Positions 1 through 9,908 of a stretch of DNA of 30,000 nt are shown piece after piece. Below the pieces are notes generated by a model. It was not told the origin of the DNA. It made no database searches and was given only the letters and a program-made list of their open reading frames with translations. Every line of letters starts with the position of its first letter. Positions within the stretch are counted from its first letter, which is position 1. The DNA comes from Prorocentrum cordatum (taxonomy: Eukaryota > Sar > Dinophyceae > Prorocentrales > Prorocentraceae): positions 1 through 30,000 of the forward strand of contig CAUYUJ010009511.1 in the NCBI GenBank assembly GCA_963575745.1. The letters are read 5' to 3'. The translations under genes were made by a program, and so were the position numbers.

Positions 1-16
1 TCATCATCACCATCAC

Positions 17-57
<41 letters not shown>

Positions 58-71
58 CCATCACCATCATC

Positions 72-138
<67 letters not shown>

Positions 139-146
139 GCATCATC

Positions 147-178
<32 letters not shown>

Positions 179-280
179 CATCACCATCATCCTGCTCCTC
201 CTCCTCCTCTTCCTCCTGCTCTTTTTCCTTTTCCTCCCTCTCCGCCTCCGTCTCCTCCCGGGGGGGGGGGAGAAAGGAAG
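1..280. repeat. TCA microsatellite grading into TCC-rich tract
   Basis: Positions 1-193 are an almost uninterrupted TCA/CAT trinucleotide array with scattered CAC variants. It grades into a TCC/TTCC pyrimidine tract up to about 260 and then a run of G. Reading frames across it encode only homopolymeric Ser, His or Asp runs and are not evidence of genes. Confidence 0.95.
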
Positions 281-750
281 CTCCCAGCAGCACTCGAGGC
301 CAACGGTGCCCAGGAATGGACAGCCCGCACCCGGCCAAGGTGCCAAACCAAGGTGGGGGCCACTGCCGAAAAAAAACCCACCCAAACAGACGCATTGGGC
401 GGATGCCTTTGGCGTCCGCCTGGCCGAAATGGCGGCGCACCCGCCGGGGAAGGCCAAGGCGAGCCAGTGGAGACCGCCTTTGGGAGGCGCCGCTGCTGGC
501 ACGGGCGGCCGGCCCGACGAGAGGAGCAGAGTAGGAGAGGAGGGGAAGACGGAAAACGGGGGTCGGTCGTCGTCGCCTGCCGGGGGTCGTTGGTGAGCGT
601 CGTCATCAGTGGTCGTTTGCTGCTCTGGCTGCCGGCAGCTGGCGTCGCTGCGCTGTCGACAGCTGCCGCGGGGCTGCGCGCAGCATCGGTGTCGCGGCCT
701 CCATCACCTGCTAACTACGAGCGGCGCTGCCCCAGCGCTGTGGCCTGACA
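281..750. other. GC-rich stretch without a recognisable gene
   Basis: This GC-rich stretch separates the first microsatellite from the stop codon of the retrotransposon remnant at 751. On the minus strand it would be the remnant's 3' flank or 3' UTR. Open frames here have no recognisable domain. I see no promoter or RNA gene. Confidence 0.5.
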
Positions 751-1369
751 TCACCAGCCGATAGCGGCCAGCAGCGCCTCGGCGTTGCCCACTTGAGGCA
801 AGCAACTGAATTGCTGCCAAGCGTAGCGTATCACCACGGTGCGGCCTGTGTGCCACGGACCGCACGTAGGCCGCAGCGGCGTCTCCCGGGCGGCCGCCCG
901 TCTCACAGACGATGGGAACAAGATCGTCTCCGTGAGGTGGGTACCTCTGGCGCTTGGCGTCCTCGCGGCTCTGGGCTGCAAGGCCGTCCCGACTGGAGCG
1001 TGCCCGCTGGCGCGACAGGTCGTCGCTGTGAGCGCAGGCGATACTTGTGTCGAGATAAACCATGGTGCCCGTAACCGCGTCGTGCGTGGCGACGTCCAGC
1101 TTGGCATCTTCCAGCACCCCTGTCATGGGGTTGGTTCGATGCCACGCCGTGACCAGCTGCTCTGTGATAACTGCGTACCCAGTGACCCTGTGGTGGTAGG
1201 CCGCGCAGAAGTCGCCCATGGCGTCATGCTTCCCCGTTCTGAAGGGGCCGCACGGGCACTTTAGCGCGTGTCTTCCTCGCCTGTCCAGCGCCGCGCCGCA
1301 GACGGCGCCGTCCTGCTTGTTGCGGAGGCGGCACGTCGCTCCAGGGGAGCAGAGATCGCAGCGCAGCCA
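751..1369 (-). pseudogene. 5'-truncated, frameshifted non-LTR retrotransposon tail (CCHC + restriction-like endonuclease), copy 1
   Basis: On the minus strand this encodes the same C-terminal module as 5787-6996: a Cys-rich segment (CSPGATC, then LDRRGRHALKCPCG), a short helical stretch (KHDAMGDFCAAYH), then an acidic endonuclease-like core (TEQ ... AKLDVA ... VYLDTSI) and GRPGD near the end. This order (CCHC knuckle, then a PD-(D/E)XK-type fold) is typical of early-branching non-LTR elements with a restriction-like endonuclease. No reverse transcriptase motif is present. The copy is broken: near 842-852 the frame changes, and homology resumes in another frame (VIRYAWQQ ... LLAAIGW) up to a stop at 751-753. 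Upstream it stops at about 1369, directly against a (TCC)n array. I call it a dead 5'-truncated insertion. The family assignment rests on motif order, not on a database search. Confidence 0.7.
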
Positions 1370-1373
1370 TCCG

Positions 1374-1680
1374 CCTCCTCCTCCTCCTCCTCCTCCTCCT
1401 CCTCCTCCTCCTCCTGCTCCTCCTGCTCCTGCTCCTCCTCCCCCTCTCCTCCTCCTCCTCCTCCTCCTCTCCTCCTCTTCCTCCTCCTCCTCCTCTCTCC
1501 TCCTACCTACTCCTCTCCTGCTCCTCCTCCTCCTCCTCCTCCTCCTCCATCTTCCTCCTCCTCTCCTCCTTCCTCTCCTCCTCCTCACTCCTCCTCTCCT
1601 TCCTCACTCCTCTTCCTCTCCCTACTACTCCCCTCCTCCTCCTCATTCTCCTCCTCGCCTCCTCCCTCGCCCTCCCTGCA
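1374..1680. repeat. (TCC)n array
   Basis: About 300 bp of TCC repeats with CTC, TTCC and TAC interruptions; the plus strand is almost pure pyrimidine. It begins within a few bases of the truncated end of the retrotransposon remnant. Both strands stay open in several frames because the unit is a trinucleotide. Confidence 0.95.
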
Positions 1681-2573
1681 ATCCTCGGTGTGCATACGGC
1701 CCCGGGGGAGGGGAAGGAAGAAACCGTCCAACCCTCCCCCCCTGAGCCTTCCCCCCCACCCTGCCGTTGCCCCTGGTGCCTGCTCGGGTGCGCAGGCCTC
1801 GGGAGGGGCGACCACGGCGCCGCCTCCATTGCCCCAGGGGCCGGCTGGGGGGGCGCCCGTCCCCCCTCGGATGGCGCGGGAGTGGAGCTTCCCCTGGGCC
1901 TACGGCCAGGCGTGCAAAAAAAAACGAAGCCGCTACAAGGATGGAAGGCGGCGCCTTTCCAAAATGGGGTTCCTGCTTAGAGACTTCCACACATGTTACT
2001 ACCCGACACGCAACAGTTCGCAACGCTCACACGGATGGAGGGCTGCCCGTTGTCAAAGCGGGGCTCTCGCATCCGATTGAACACAGCAAAACAAGTCCCT
2101 TTCAAAATGGGATGTTAGCGTGAACTGCAGCCCGTGAGGCGCTTGTATTTCAAGAAGGCGTTTCCGTAGTAGCGAGAGATACTGACATGGAGGGGATTTG
2201 GGACTGGAGGGTGTCGTACACCATCGTTGGCACATCCTGGCTTCACCCTGGTCTTCCTCCTCCTCCTCCCCATGTTCCGCCTCCCTCACGTCCCTCACAT
2301 CCGCCCGGCATCGTCCCCGCCAACTTACGCCCCGATCCTCCGACCGCTACCACTACGTACGGTCACGACGTGATGCTAAGCCTGAGCGTGTCGCGACCAC
2401 GGCCCCAGCGACACGTTACGCCATGTAAGAGGATAGCGCGTCGCTCAACCCCGCGGGGAGGCTGGGAAAGGATCGGACCGTCGCTGTCTGGGGAGAAGGC
2501 GTGGTCAGCGTGTCGCGGCGAATCGTGGCGGGCCTGAATTGGCCGCGCGAGGCGCCAAGCCAAATTCCTGACC
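1681..2573. other. Mostly unique sequence with a diverged duplicate segment; no gene recognised
   Basis: No recognisable domain is visible on either strand. Two diverged copies of a short segment lie around 1938-1980 (GGATGGAAGG ... TTTCCAAAATGGG) and 2034-2115 (GGATGGAGGG ... TTTCAAAATGGG). A minus-strand frame near 2100-2240 is open but unrecognised. Confidence 0.4.
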
Positions 2574-2738
2574 CTACACACAAACTGTCGGAAACCCGCG
2601 CGGAGTTCGTGCATCGGCTCTGGGGTTCCTCTCCACGGCGCGGTCCGCGCGCCAGGGGCGGCACCAGAGGCGCTGCCAGGGGGGGGCCCAGCGCAGATCC
2701 AAGAAATCCGCGCAGAGCTCCGAATACTTGTCTTCATG
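2574..2738. mobile_element. Inverted-repeat (introner-like) element, copy 1
   Basis: Left arm (from CAAACTGTCGGAAACCCGCG) and right arm (to CAGAGCTCCGAATACTTG) are reverse complements over about 45 bases with mismatches. The right arm contains the family core GGATTTCTTGGATC when read on the minus strand. The middle is GC-rich, with a shorter nested palindrome (GGTCCGCGCGCC). It belongs to the same family as the elements inside the transporter introns at 24-27 kb. Whether it lies in an intron here is unknown, because no flanking exon is recognisable. Confidence 0.75.
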
Positions 2739-3086
2739 TCCTTATTATGTTTCGACCCCAGAGGCCGTATCCTCTTCCTCCAACCTCCCTCCTCCTTCCC
2801 CCTCCCCGTCCGCCCCCTTTGAATCGGGACGGAATCGGAATCGGGACGTAACCCACCTTCACTCAAAATTGAAGCGAACTCGCAAGGATAAGCACTCCTC
2901 CTCCAAGACCAGAGGCCGAACCCACTTCCTCCACCCTCGCGCGTGGGCGGCGGTTTAGGTCTTGCCCACCATCGACGTCGTTCAGCGCCACAAATTGGCG
3001 GGGGGCCCACGGGACGAGAGTTTCTGCCCCGCCTCCGCGCCCACCCTCGCTCTTCCTGCCCCCTGCGCCCTCCTCCACCCTCCACC
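2739..3086. other. Pyrimidine-biased sequence, no gene recognised
   Basis: Several TCC/CCCC-rich segments alternate with short unique stretches, for example a near-duplicate GGGACGGAATCGGAATCGGGACG around 2826-2848. No coding signal or RNA gene is recognised. Confidence 0.4.
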
Positions 3087-3450
3087 ACCCCCTTTTCCTC
3101 CTCCTCCTCCTCCTCCTACTCCTCCTCCTCTTCCTCCTCCTTCTCCTCCTCCTCCTCTTCCTCCTCCTTCTCCTCCTCCTCCTCTTCCTCCGCGCCTCGC
3201 CTCCGCCTCCGCCTCCGCCTCCGCCTCCGCCTCTCTCCTCCTCCTCCTCCTCCCCTCCTCCTCCTCCTCGTCCTCATCCTCCTCCTCTCCTCCTCTTCTC
3301 CGCCTCCGCTCCGGCTCCCCGCCCCCGCCTTGACCTCCGCCTCCGCCTCCGCCTCGCTTCCGCTCCGCCTCCTCCTCACCTCCTCCTCCTCCTCCTCCTC
3401 CTCCTCCTCCTCCTCCTCCTCCTCCTCCCCCTCCTCCTCCCCCTCCTCCA
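3087..3450. repeat. (TCC)n array with CGCCTC hexamer sub-arrays
   Basis: About 360 bp of TCC repeats with TTC, CGCCTC and CTCCGC variants. Two short sub-arrays of the hexamer CGCCTC occur near 3195-3235 and 3330-3350. Both strands give long low-complexity frames. Confidence 0.95.
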
Positions 3451-3527
3451 CACCGAAGGAGAGAAGGGACTGAGGCGGGCCAGCAGCAGCAGGGGGGAGG
3501 TAGTCCCGAACAGTCCACCTACCAAAC

Positions 3528-3590
3528 GGGGGTCCGCGCGGACCCCTCCTGGGTCGGCGCTAGAACCCCCTCTTGGTTTGCCGCCGCGCT
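3528..3590. mobile_element. Half of an inverted-repeat (introner-like) element
   Basis: The sequence GGTCCGCGCGGACCCC, followed by TGGGTCGGCGCTAGAACCCC, matches the left arm of the family as seen at 23742 (TCCACGCGGACTTCTTGGATCGGCGCTGGAGCCCC). No matching right arm follows, so this looks like a solo or decayed half element. The first bases form a perfect short palindrome. Confidence 0.5.
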
Positions 3591-3845
3591 GCCGGGTGAA
3601 CGGGGGGAGGAGAAGAAGGACTGCGGCAGCCAGAGCGCAGGGGAATATTCGCGCTGGGGAGCGCCCATATGTGCATCGAGGAATGTGGACCTGTCAGCCG
3701 TGAAATGTCTAGGCGCAAGAGTGTCGAATATTAACGGGCTATCAGTGTGACGGTCTGGACATCAATCTAAACCTCGCGAATGAATTGGAAGTGTGAATGA
3801 GCCTCAGTAGTTACGAGGCGCGTCTCTGTGCATGAGCCTGGTTAC
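3591..3845. other. Unique sequence, nothing recognised
   Basis: Moderate-GC sequence with no internal repeat and no recognisable open frame or RNA gene. Confidence 0.4.
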
Positions 3846-3930
3846 CTGGGCTCTGGGGCCTCCTGAAACCTACTGGGGCTTCCTGGGGTCTCCAGGAGCC
3901 TCTTGGACCTCCTGGGACCTCCTAGGAAGG
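3846..3930. repeat. GGGGCCTCCTG minisatellite, first block
   Basis: Degenerate units of about 9-12 bp built on GGCCTCCTG / GGGACCTCCTG. The same minisatellite resumes at 4205, after a different tandem repeat. Confidence 0.8.
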
Positions 3931-4205
3931 TTTCGTGCCCCAGGGGAGGCGCAATCTATAGCAACAGACGTACATAAAACATTGCGGATTAGAGCCACAG
4001 GAGAAGGGCAATCTATAGGAACACGCGAAAAACACCAAGGACTCGTGCCCCAGGAGAGGCCCAATACATAGGAACATGAGTAAAACATTTAGGATTGTGT
4101 ACACAGGAGAAGGACCATCTATAGAAACATACGTAGAACATCAAAGAATCGTGCTCCAGGTGAGGCCCTATCGATAGGAGCATACGTAAAACACATGGGA
4201 TTGGA
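3930..4205. repeat. Five tandem copies of a unit of about 53 bp
   Basis: Units start near 3930, 3991, 4047, 4099 and 4151. Each reads roughly GCCCCAGGAGAGGC, then CAATCTATAGGAACA, then ACGTAAAACA ... GGATT. Copies differ by substitutions and small indels. No coding interpretation is supported. Confidence 0.85.
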
Positions 4206-4480
4206 GCCACTCCTGTTGCCTTCTGAGGCCTCCTGCTCCTGGGGCCTCTCGGGGCCTCCTGTTGCCTTCCGAGGCCTCCTGGCGCTTCCTGTTGCCTCCT
4301 GGGGCCTCCTGTGGTTTCCTGAGGCCTTCTGGAGCTTCCTGAGGCCTCCTGGAGCCTCTTGGGACATCCTGTGGCCTCTTGAGTTTTTCTGTGGCCTCCT
4401 GAGGCCTCCTGGGACCTCATGTGGTCTCCTGGGGCCTCCTGGAGCCTGTTGGAGCCTCCTGTGGCATCCTGAGAAGAATC
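4205..4480. repeat. GGCCTCCTG minisatellite, second block
   Basis: Continuation of the 9-12 bp minisatellite (TCCTGGGGCCTCCTG, TCCTGTGGCCTCCTG and variants). Together with 3846-3930 it flanks the 53-bp tandem array, as if that array had expanded inside or been inserted into the minisatellite. Confidence 0.85.
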
Positions 4481-4487
4481 TGCGCCC

Positions 4488-5110
4488 ACGAGCCTGGCCA
4501 CCAAAACAAGCAAACCGATCGAGACATCCTCAAAATCTGGCCCACCTGGGGGGTGAACATGAGCGCCTCGCTCGAGACATCCTCCAAATCTGTTCCGAAA
4601 GCGAAGGATGTTGAGCCCAGAAACAAGCAAACCGCATGAGACATCCCCACAAAATGGCCGCGAACGAGCCCGTGCAACCACCCCTGGCGGCTCCCCTTAG
4701 GGCCACGAGCCTGGCCACCAAAACAAGCAAACCGATCGAGACATCCTCAAAGTCTGGCCCACCGGGGGGGTGAAAATGAGCGCCTCGCTCGAGGCATCCT
4801 CCAAATCTGCTCCGAAAGCGAAGGATGTTGAGCCCAGAAACAAGCAAACCGCCTGAGACATCCCCACAAAATGGCCGCGAACGAACCGTGCAATCACCCC
4901 TGGCGGCTCCCCTTAGGGGTGCTGAAACCAGCGCCCCGCCTGAGACATCCTCACAATCTGCTCTCCAAGCGAAGGATGTTGAGCCCGGAAACAGGCAAAC
5001 CGCCTGAGACATCCCCACAAAATGGCCGCGAACGAACCCGTGCAATCACCCCTGGCGGCTCCCCTAAGGGGTGCTGAAACGAGCGCCCCGCCTGAGACAT
5101 CCTCCAAATC
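4488..5110. repeat. Tandem repeat with unit of about 217 bp and shorter subunits
   Basis: A segment starting ACGAGCCTGGCCACCAAAAC at 4488 recurs at 4705, and a shortened third unit follows from about 4924. Inside each unit are subrepeats ending CGCCTGAGACATCC or CTCGAGACATCC, the phrase GCGAAGGATGTTGAGCCC (at 4598, 4816 and 4967), and CACAAAATGGCCGCGAACGA. Minus-strand frames across it are open by periodicity only. Confidence 0.9.
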
Positions 5111-5111
5111 T

Positions 5112-5370
5112 GATGTGTGTTGAGTAAGTCTGAGTATGAGTAGGTCTGGGTATGAGTATGCCTGAGTATGAGTAAGTCTGTGTATGAGTAAGTCTGTGTA
5201 TGAGTAAGCTGTGTATGAGTACGTCTGGGTGTGAGTAAGTCTGTGTATGAGTAAGTCTGTGTATGAGTATGTCTGAGTGTGAGTAAGTCTGAGTATGAGT
5301 AGGTCTGAGTATGAGTAAATCTGAATATGAGTAAGTCTGTGTATGAGTAAGTCTGAGTATGAGGAAAGAG
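5112..5370. repeat. 16-bp satellite TATGAGTAAGTCTGTG
   Basis: Roughly sixteen tandem copies of TATGAGTAAGTCTGTG with substitutions (GGTCTGGG, ATGTCTGAG) and one deleted unit near 5207. Most units contain GTAAGT, which resembles a 5' splice-site consensus. Confidence 0.92.
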
Positions 5371-5786
5371 GAAGAGGGGAGGAGGAAAGAGGAGGAGGAA
5401 GAGGGAGTAGGAGGCGTCCAAGTAATAACAAAAACCCCATCATAGGATATGGGGAAAAAACAAGCAGGGGCGACCGGCCGAAGGAGAGGGGGAGGAGAGG
5501 GGGCGTCGAATCACGTCGGCGGGGGCGGAGGGCGGAAGCCACCGCGGCGGGGTCCGGGGGGCGGGAGGCTTCGGCCGCCATCGTCGTCATCGTAGCGTTC
5601 GTCGGCGGCGGGGGGCGGGGGCGGCGGAGCACGGGGAGCGGGGGGCAGCAGCCGCGCAGCCGTCGCCGTCGTCGGCGCCGCGGTCCCTGCGCCGTTGTCG
5701 GCGCTGGTGTTGCCGCGGGCAGTGGCCCTACTAGTGCCTTCCCGTCAGCGTCGGCTCAAGAGAGTCGGGGCGCTCCTGGTAGAGCC
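5371..5786. other. GC-rich purine-biased sequence, no independent gene
   Basis: This lies just downstream (minus strand) of the retrotransposon stop at 5787 and is probably its 3' flank. It contains GGA-rich and GGGGGCGG-rich stretches. Long plus-strand frames through this area run antisense to the retrotransposon and have no recognisable domain. Confidence 0.5.
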
Positions 5787-6996
5787 TCAGCGCCCGACGG
5801 CCGCCAAGATAGTCTCGGCGCTGCCGAGATGCAGCCGGGTGCTGAGCTGCTGCCATCCATAGCGGATGACCTCTGTCCGCTCCGCAGGGGCCACGTCGTG
5901 ACCCCAGGAGCGGACATACGCCACGGTGACGTCTCCCGGGCGTCCTCCTGTTTCGAAGATGACCGGGATGATCTGGCCCCCCTCGGGCGGGTAGCGCTCC
6001 CGCTTGGCGTCCTCCGCGTTGGTGGCGGCGAGGCCGTCCTTGTTCGAGCGAGCCTGCTGGCGCGGCGCAGTGCCGCTGTGCGCGCAGGTCACGCTCGTGT
6101 CCAAGAACACTGTCTGGCCGGTCACCGCGTCGCGGGTGGCGACGTCGAGCCGCGCCTCTTCGAGGCGCCCTGTCCGCGGGTTCGCCCTGTCCCAAGCAAC
6201 AACTCTTTGCTCCGTCTGCGCTGCGTGTCCCGTGGCCCGCTTGTGGTAGCTGGCGCAGAAGTCCCGGAGGCCGTTGTGTTTGTTGTTGCGGTAGGGGCCG
6301 CACGGGCACTTCAGGGCGTGGCGGCCGCGTCGGTCGAGTGCCTCCCCGCACAGCGTTCCGTCGGCCTTGCGGAGCTTGCAGGTCGCGCCCGGCGGGCACA
6401 CAGGCAGGTGCAACTTGAGGGCGATGCGGAAATTTTCGTCTGGCATTCTAGCGGGCGTCTGTCCCTCGCGGAGGACGGGCGGCTCCAAGTACCCTGCTGC
6501 GCCGGGGCCGCATGGCGAGAGGAAGCCCATCCTGTCGTCTGTCCCCAGGGAGGCCAGCAGCCGCTCGCGTGCCTTGCTGCGGAGGTCGCCCGCCCACTTT
6601 CCTTGCATCCCCTGGAATGGTTCGCCCATGCAGCCGGTCCAGTCGATCGCCTCGAGAGACCCCCCGCTCTGCGCCTGGAGCCGAGTCTCCGCCCTCGCTA
6701 TGGCCTCGGCCACCGGGGGGCAGCGCTCCTTGAGCAGCGTCCAGGAGGGCTCGTCCAGGCAGGCGCCCACGCTGCGGAGGGCGCGCGCCCAGCATCCCAG
6801 GTAGGCGGCGGCCGCCGCCTGCGCGGCCGAGGCGAGCCCGAAGCCACCGTCGGCCAACCGGAGGAAGCATTGCGCCCGCTGGTCTTTGTCGAGGGCGTCG
6901 CCCAGGAAGTCCTCCACAAACTGTATGAAGGCTCTGTCGAGCCTGGTAAGCCAGTCCCCGTCCTCGTACTTTGCACGGAACAGGTGCGTGACGCAA
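5787..6996 (-). CDS. Non-LTR retrotransposon C-terminal fragment (CCHC + restriction-like endonuclease), copy 2
   Basis: A minus-strand frame is open from the edge of a (TCC)n array near 6996 to a stop just before 5787. Counting from the first Met at 6917 it is 376 residues. About 26 more in-frame residues lie upstream (ending IQFVEDFL), so the true protein began further 5' and was cut off. Residues 20-45 (LRLADGGFGLASAAQAAAAA) resemble the region after the reverse transcriptase thumb. Residues 174-206 form a Cys/His knuckle (CPPGATC ... C ... RHALKCPCG). Residues 215-280 carry helix RDFCASYH, then E236, RLD258 and FLD273, as expected for a PD-(D/E)XK-type restriction-like endonuclease. No RT catalytic motif is present. 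In complete elements this module nicks the target for reverse transcription. The fragment is intact to its C-terminus (LAAVGR) but cannot be autonomous. Domain assignment is by motif order. Confidence 0.72.
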
Positions 6997-7203
6997 CCTC
7001 CTCCTCCTCCTCCTCCTCCTCCTCCTCCTCCTCCTCCTCCTCCTCCTCGTCCTCTTCATCCTCATCCTCATCTTCCTCCTCATCATTATCCTCTTCTTCA
7101 TGATATTTGTCTTACTATGAGTGGTATGTTTATTACCGCCATTACTATTATTAGTCATAGCATGGTTAGTATTATTATCAGTGGCATTGCTATTCGTATT
7201 GTT
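6997..7203. repeat. (TCC)n array followed by AT-rich degenerate trinucleotide tract
   Basis: Positions 6997-7085 are TCC with CTCATC variants and directly abut the truncated 5' end of the retrotransposon fragment. Positions 7086-7203 are a much more AT-rich tract of degenerate ATT/AGT/GTT triplets, similar in texture to 29715-30000. Confidence 0.85.
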
Positions 7204-8282
7204 AGTCGGAGGTGAGCGGGTGAGATCGAAGTGGAACGGAAAGCCCCCCTACCGGGAAATCGATTTCGGTTTCGTGTTCGTGCGTGCCGTGCGTGCGGGC
7301 GAGGCGAAGCTGCGTGGGCGGGCGAGAAGAAAGTCTCCTGTGGCTGAGGCGCGGCCGGACCAAATGTCTCCCTTCCGGACGGCTGGGGCCCCGCGGTGTC
7401 CCGCCGGTGTCCCGCTGGTGTCCCGTGTGGCTGAGGCACGGCCGGACCAAATGTCTCCCTTCCGGGCGGCCGGGGCCCCGCGGTGTCCCGCCGGTGTCCC
7501 GTCGGTGTCCCGTCGGTGATGATGATGATGATGATGACGATGATGGCGATGATGATGATGATGTTGACAATGATGATGATGGTGATGATGATGGTGGTGA
7601 TGATGGTGAGTTCGGTAATGAGACCGAACGTGAGATCGATTGTGAGATCGATTGTGATATCGATAGTGAGGTCGATAGTGAGACCCAATGTGATATCGAT
7701 AGTGAAATCGATAGTGAGTTCGATAGTGAGATCGATAGCAAAACCGAATGTGAGATCGATTGTGATATTGATTGTGATATCAATAGTGAGATCGATAGTG
7801 AGATCGAACGAGAGGTCGATCATGACTTCGATAGTGAGCTCGATAGTGAGATCGATAGTCAGATCGATTGTGAGATCGATTGTGAGATCGATTGTGATAT
7901 CGATAGTGAGATCGATAGTGAGACCGAATGTGAGATCGAGTGTGAGATCGATTGTGAGATCGATCGAATGAGATCGATAGTGATATCGGTAGTGAGATCG
8001 ATCGTGAGACCGAATGTGAGATCGATCGTGAGATCGATAGCCAGATCGATTGTGAGATCTATTGTGAGATCGATTGTGATATCGATAGTGAGATCGTTAG
8101 TGAGATCGAGTGCGAGATCGATAGCCAGATCGATTGTGAAATTGATCGAATGAGATCGATAATGAGATCGATAGCGAGATCGATAGTGAGATCGATCGAG
8201 TGCGACGGTGGTCCCCCCCCCCTCGCCTCCTTATCACCCGAATGGTGGTCTATGCGGTATTGCTACTCATGTTCCTAATCGG
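7204..8282. repeat. Large tandem duplication, unit 1
   Basis: A composite block. It has a GC-rich head (7204-7515) with two copies of a segment of about 88 bp (GTGGCTGAGGC ... GGTGTCCC) and a (GAT)n stretch (7516-7618). A 12-bp satellite (7620-8205) and a tail GTGCGACGGTGGTCCCCC ... CTATGCGGT (8201-8259) follow. The same order recurs from 8283. No gene is supported; reading frames are satellite artefacts. Confidence 0.92.
7620..8205. repeat. 12-bp GAGATCGATAGT / GAGATCGATTGT satellite, block 1
   Basis: Near-continuous 12-bp units of GAGATCGATAGT or GAGATCGATTGT with GAGACCGAATGT and GATATCGATAGT variants. Most units contain GATC and ATCGAT. Phase is kept well in this block, so several frames stay open and encode Asp/Glu/Ile/Ser runs. 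Confidence 0.95.
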
Positions 8283-9490
8283 AGGCGAGGGGGTGAGATC
8301 GCAGTGGAACGGAGAGCCCCCCTACCGGGAAATCGATTTCGGTTTCGTGTTCGTGCGTGCCGTGCGTGCGGGCGAGGCGAAGCTGCGTGGGCGGGCGAGA
8401 AGAAAGTCTCCTGTGGCTGAGGCGCGGCCGGACCAAATGTCTCCCTTCCGGGCGGCCGGGGCCCCGCGGTGTCCCGCGGGTGTCCCGCTGGTGTCCCGTG
8501 TGGCTGAGGCGCGGCCGGACTAAATGGCTCCCTTCCGGGCGGCCGGGGCCCCGCGGTGTCCCGCCGGTGTCCCGTCGGTGTCCCGTCGGTGATGATGATG
8601 ATGATGATGACGATGATGATGATGATGTTGACAACGATGATGATGATGGTGATGATGATGGTGGTGATGATGGTGAGTTCGGTAGTGAGATCGATAGTGA
8701 GACCGAATGTGAGATCGATTGTGAGATCGATTGTGATATCGATAGTGAGGTCGATAGTGAGACGCAATGTGAGATCGATAGTGAGATCGATAGTGAGTTC
8801 GATAGTGAGATCGATAGTGAGACCGAATGTGAGATCGATTGTGATATTGATTGTGATATCGATAGTGAGATCGATAGTGAGATCGAACGAGAGGGCGATC
8901 ATGGACTTCGATAGGTGAGCTCGATATGGGATCGATAGTCAGAGCGATTGTGAGATCGATTGTGAGATCGATTTGTGATATCGATAGTGAGATCGATAGG
9001 AGGACCGATGTGAGATCGATTGTGAGATCGACTAGTGAGATCGAACGAGGAGTTCGATCATGACTTCGATAGTGGTTTCGATAGTGAGATCGATATCAAA
9101 TCGATGTGATATCGATTGTGAGATCGATTGGACTCGATAGTGGATCGATAGTGAGACGAATGTGAGATCGATTGTGAGGTCGGATTGTGAGATCGATCGA
9201 ATGGATCGTAGTGATATCGGATGGTGTCCCGACGTGAGACCGAATGTGAGATCAATAGTGAGATCGATAGCCAGATCGATTTGTGAGATCGATTGTGAGA
9301 CGATTGTGATATCGATCTAGTTGAGATCGAGAGTGAGATCGATAGCCAGATCGATAGCCAGATCGATTGTGAAATTGATCGAATGAGATCGATAATGAGA
9401 TCGATAGCGAGATCGATAGTGAGATCGATCGAGTGCGACGGTGGTCCCCCCCCCTCGCCTCCTTATCACCCGAATGGTGGTCTATGCGGT
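8283..9490. repeat. Large tandem duplication, unit 2
   Basis: Second copy of the 7204-8282 composite. The head (8283-8590) matches 7211-7515 closely. A (GAT)n stretch (8591-8688) and a longer 12-bp satellite (8690-9430) follow. The tail GTGCGACGGTGGTCCCCC ... CTATGCGGT recurs at 9433-9490. After the tail the sequence diverges into a TCA array. Confidence 0.92.
8690..9430. repeat. 12-bp GATCGAT satellite, block 2, with many indels
   Basis: Same 12-bp satellite as 7620-8205. Up to about 8890 the phase is clean. From about 8890 to 9330 many single-base insertions and deletions break the 12-bp register (GATAGGTGAGC, ATTTGTGATATC, CGATATGGGATCG). The last 100 bases again match the end of block 1 closely. 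Confidence 0.93.
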
Positions 9491-9494
9491 GTGT

Positions 9495-9760
<266 letters not shown>

Positions 9761-9908
9761 TTCCTCGCAGCGTGCGCTTCCGAAGAACGGACGCCCACGG
9801 GCTCCGCGAGGGCCCCGCGCGCGCAGACACTGCGCAGGGGGTGGGCGGCGGCACTTTATGCCTCCTCCCAGGGCGCGGCAACCAGGGGCCGGGAGGGGGG
9901 TGGGGGGC
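9761..9908. other. GC-rich spacer, nothing recognised
   Basis: Short GC-rich stretch between the TCC array and a dispersed repeat. No domain or RNA gene is recognised. Confidence 0.4.

Noticed and set aside
5343-7103. Plus-strand open frame of 586 codons
   Set aside because: It runs antisense to the retrotransposon fragment, ends in a Ser run from the TCC array and has no recognisable domain. It is a GC-rich shadow frame.
7284-8153. Acidic Asp/Glu/Ile repeat protein encoded by the 12-bp satellite
   Set aside because: The satellite unit is a multiple of three, so open frames are expected. There is no start context, no conserved non-repeat domain, and the second block is full of indels.
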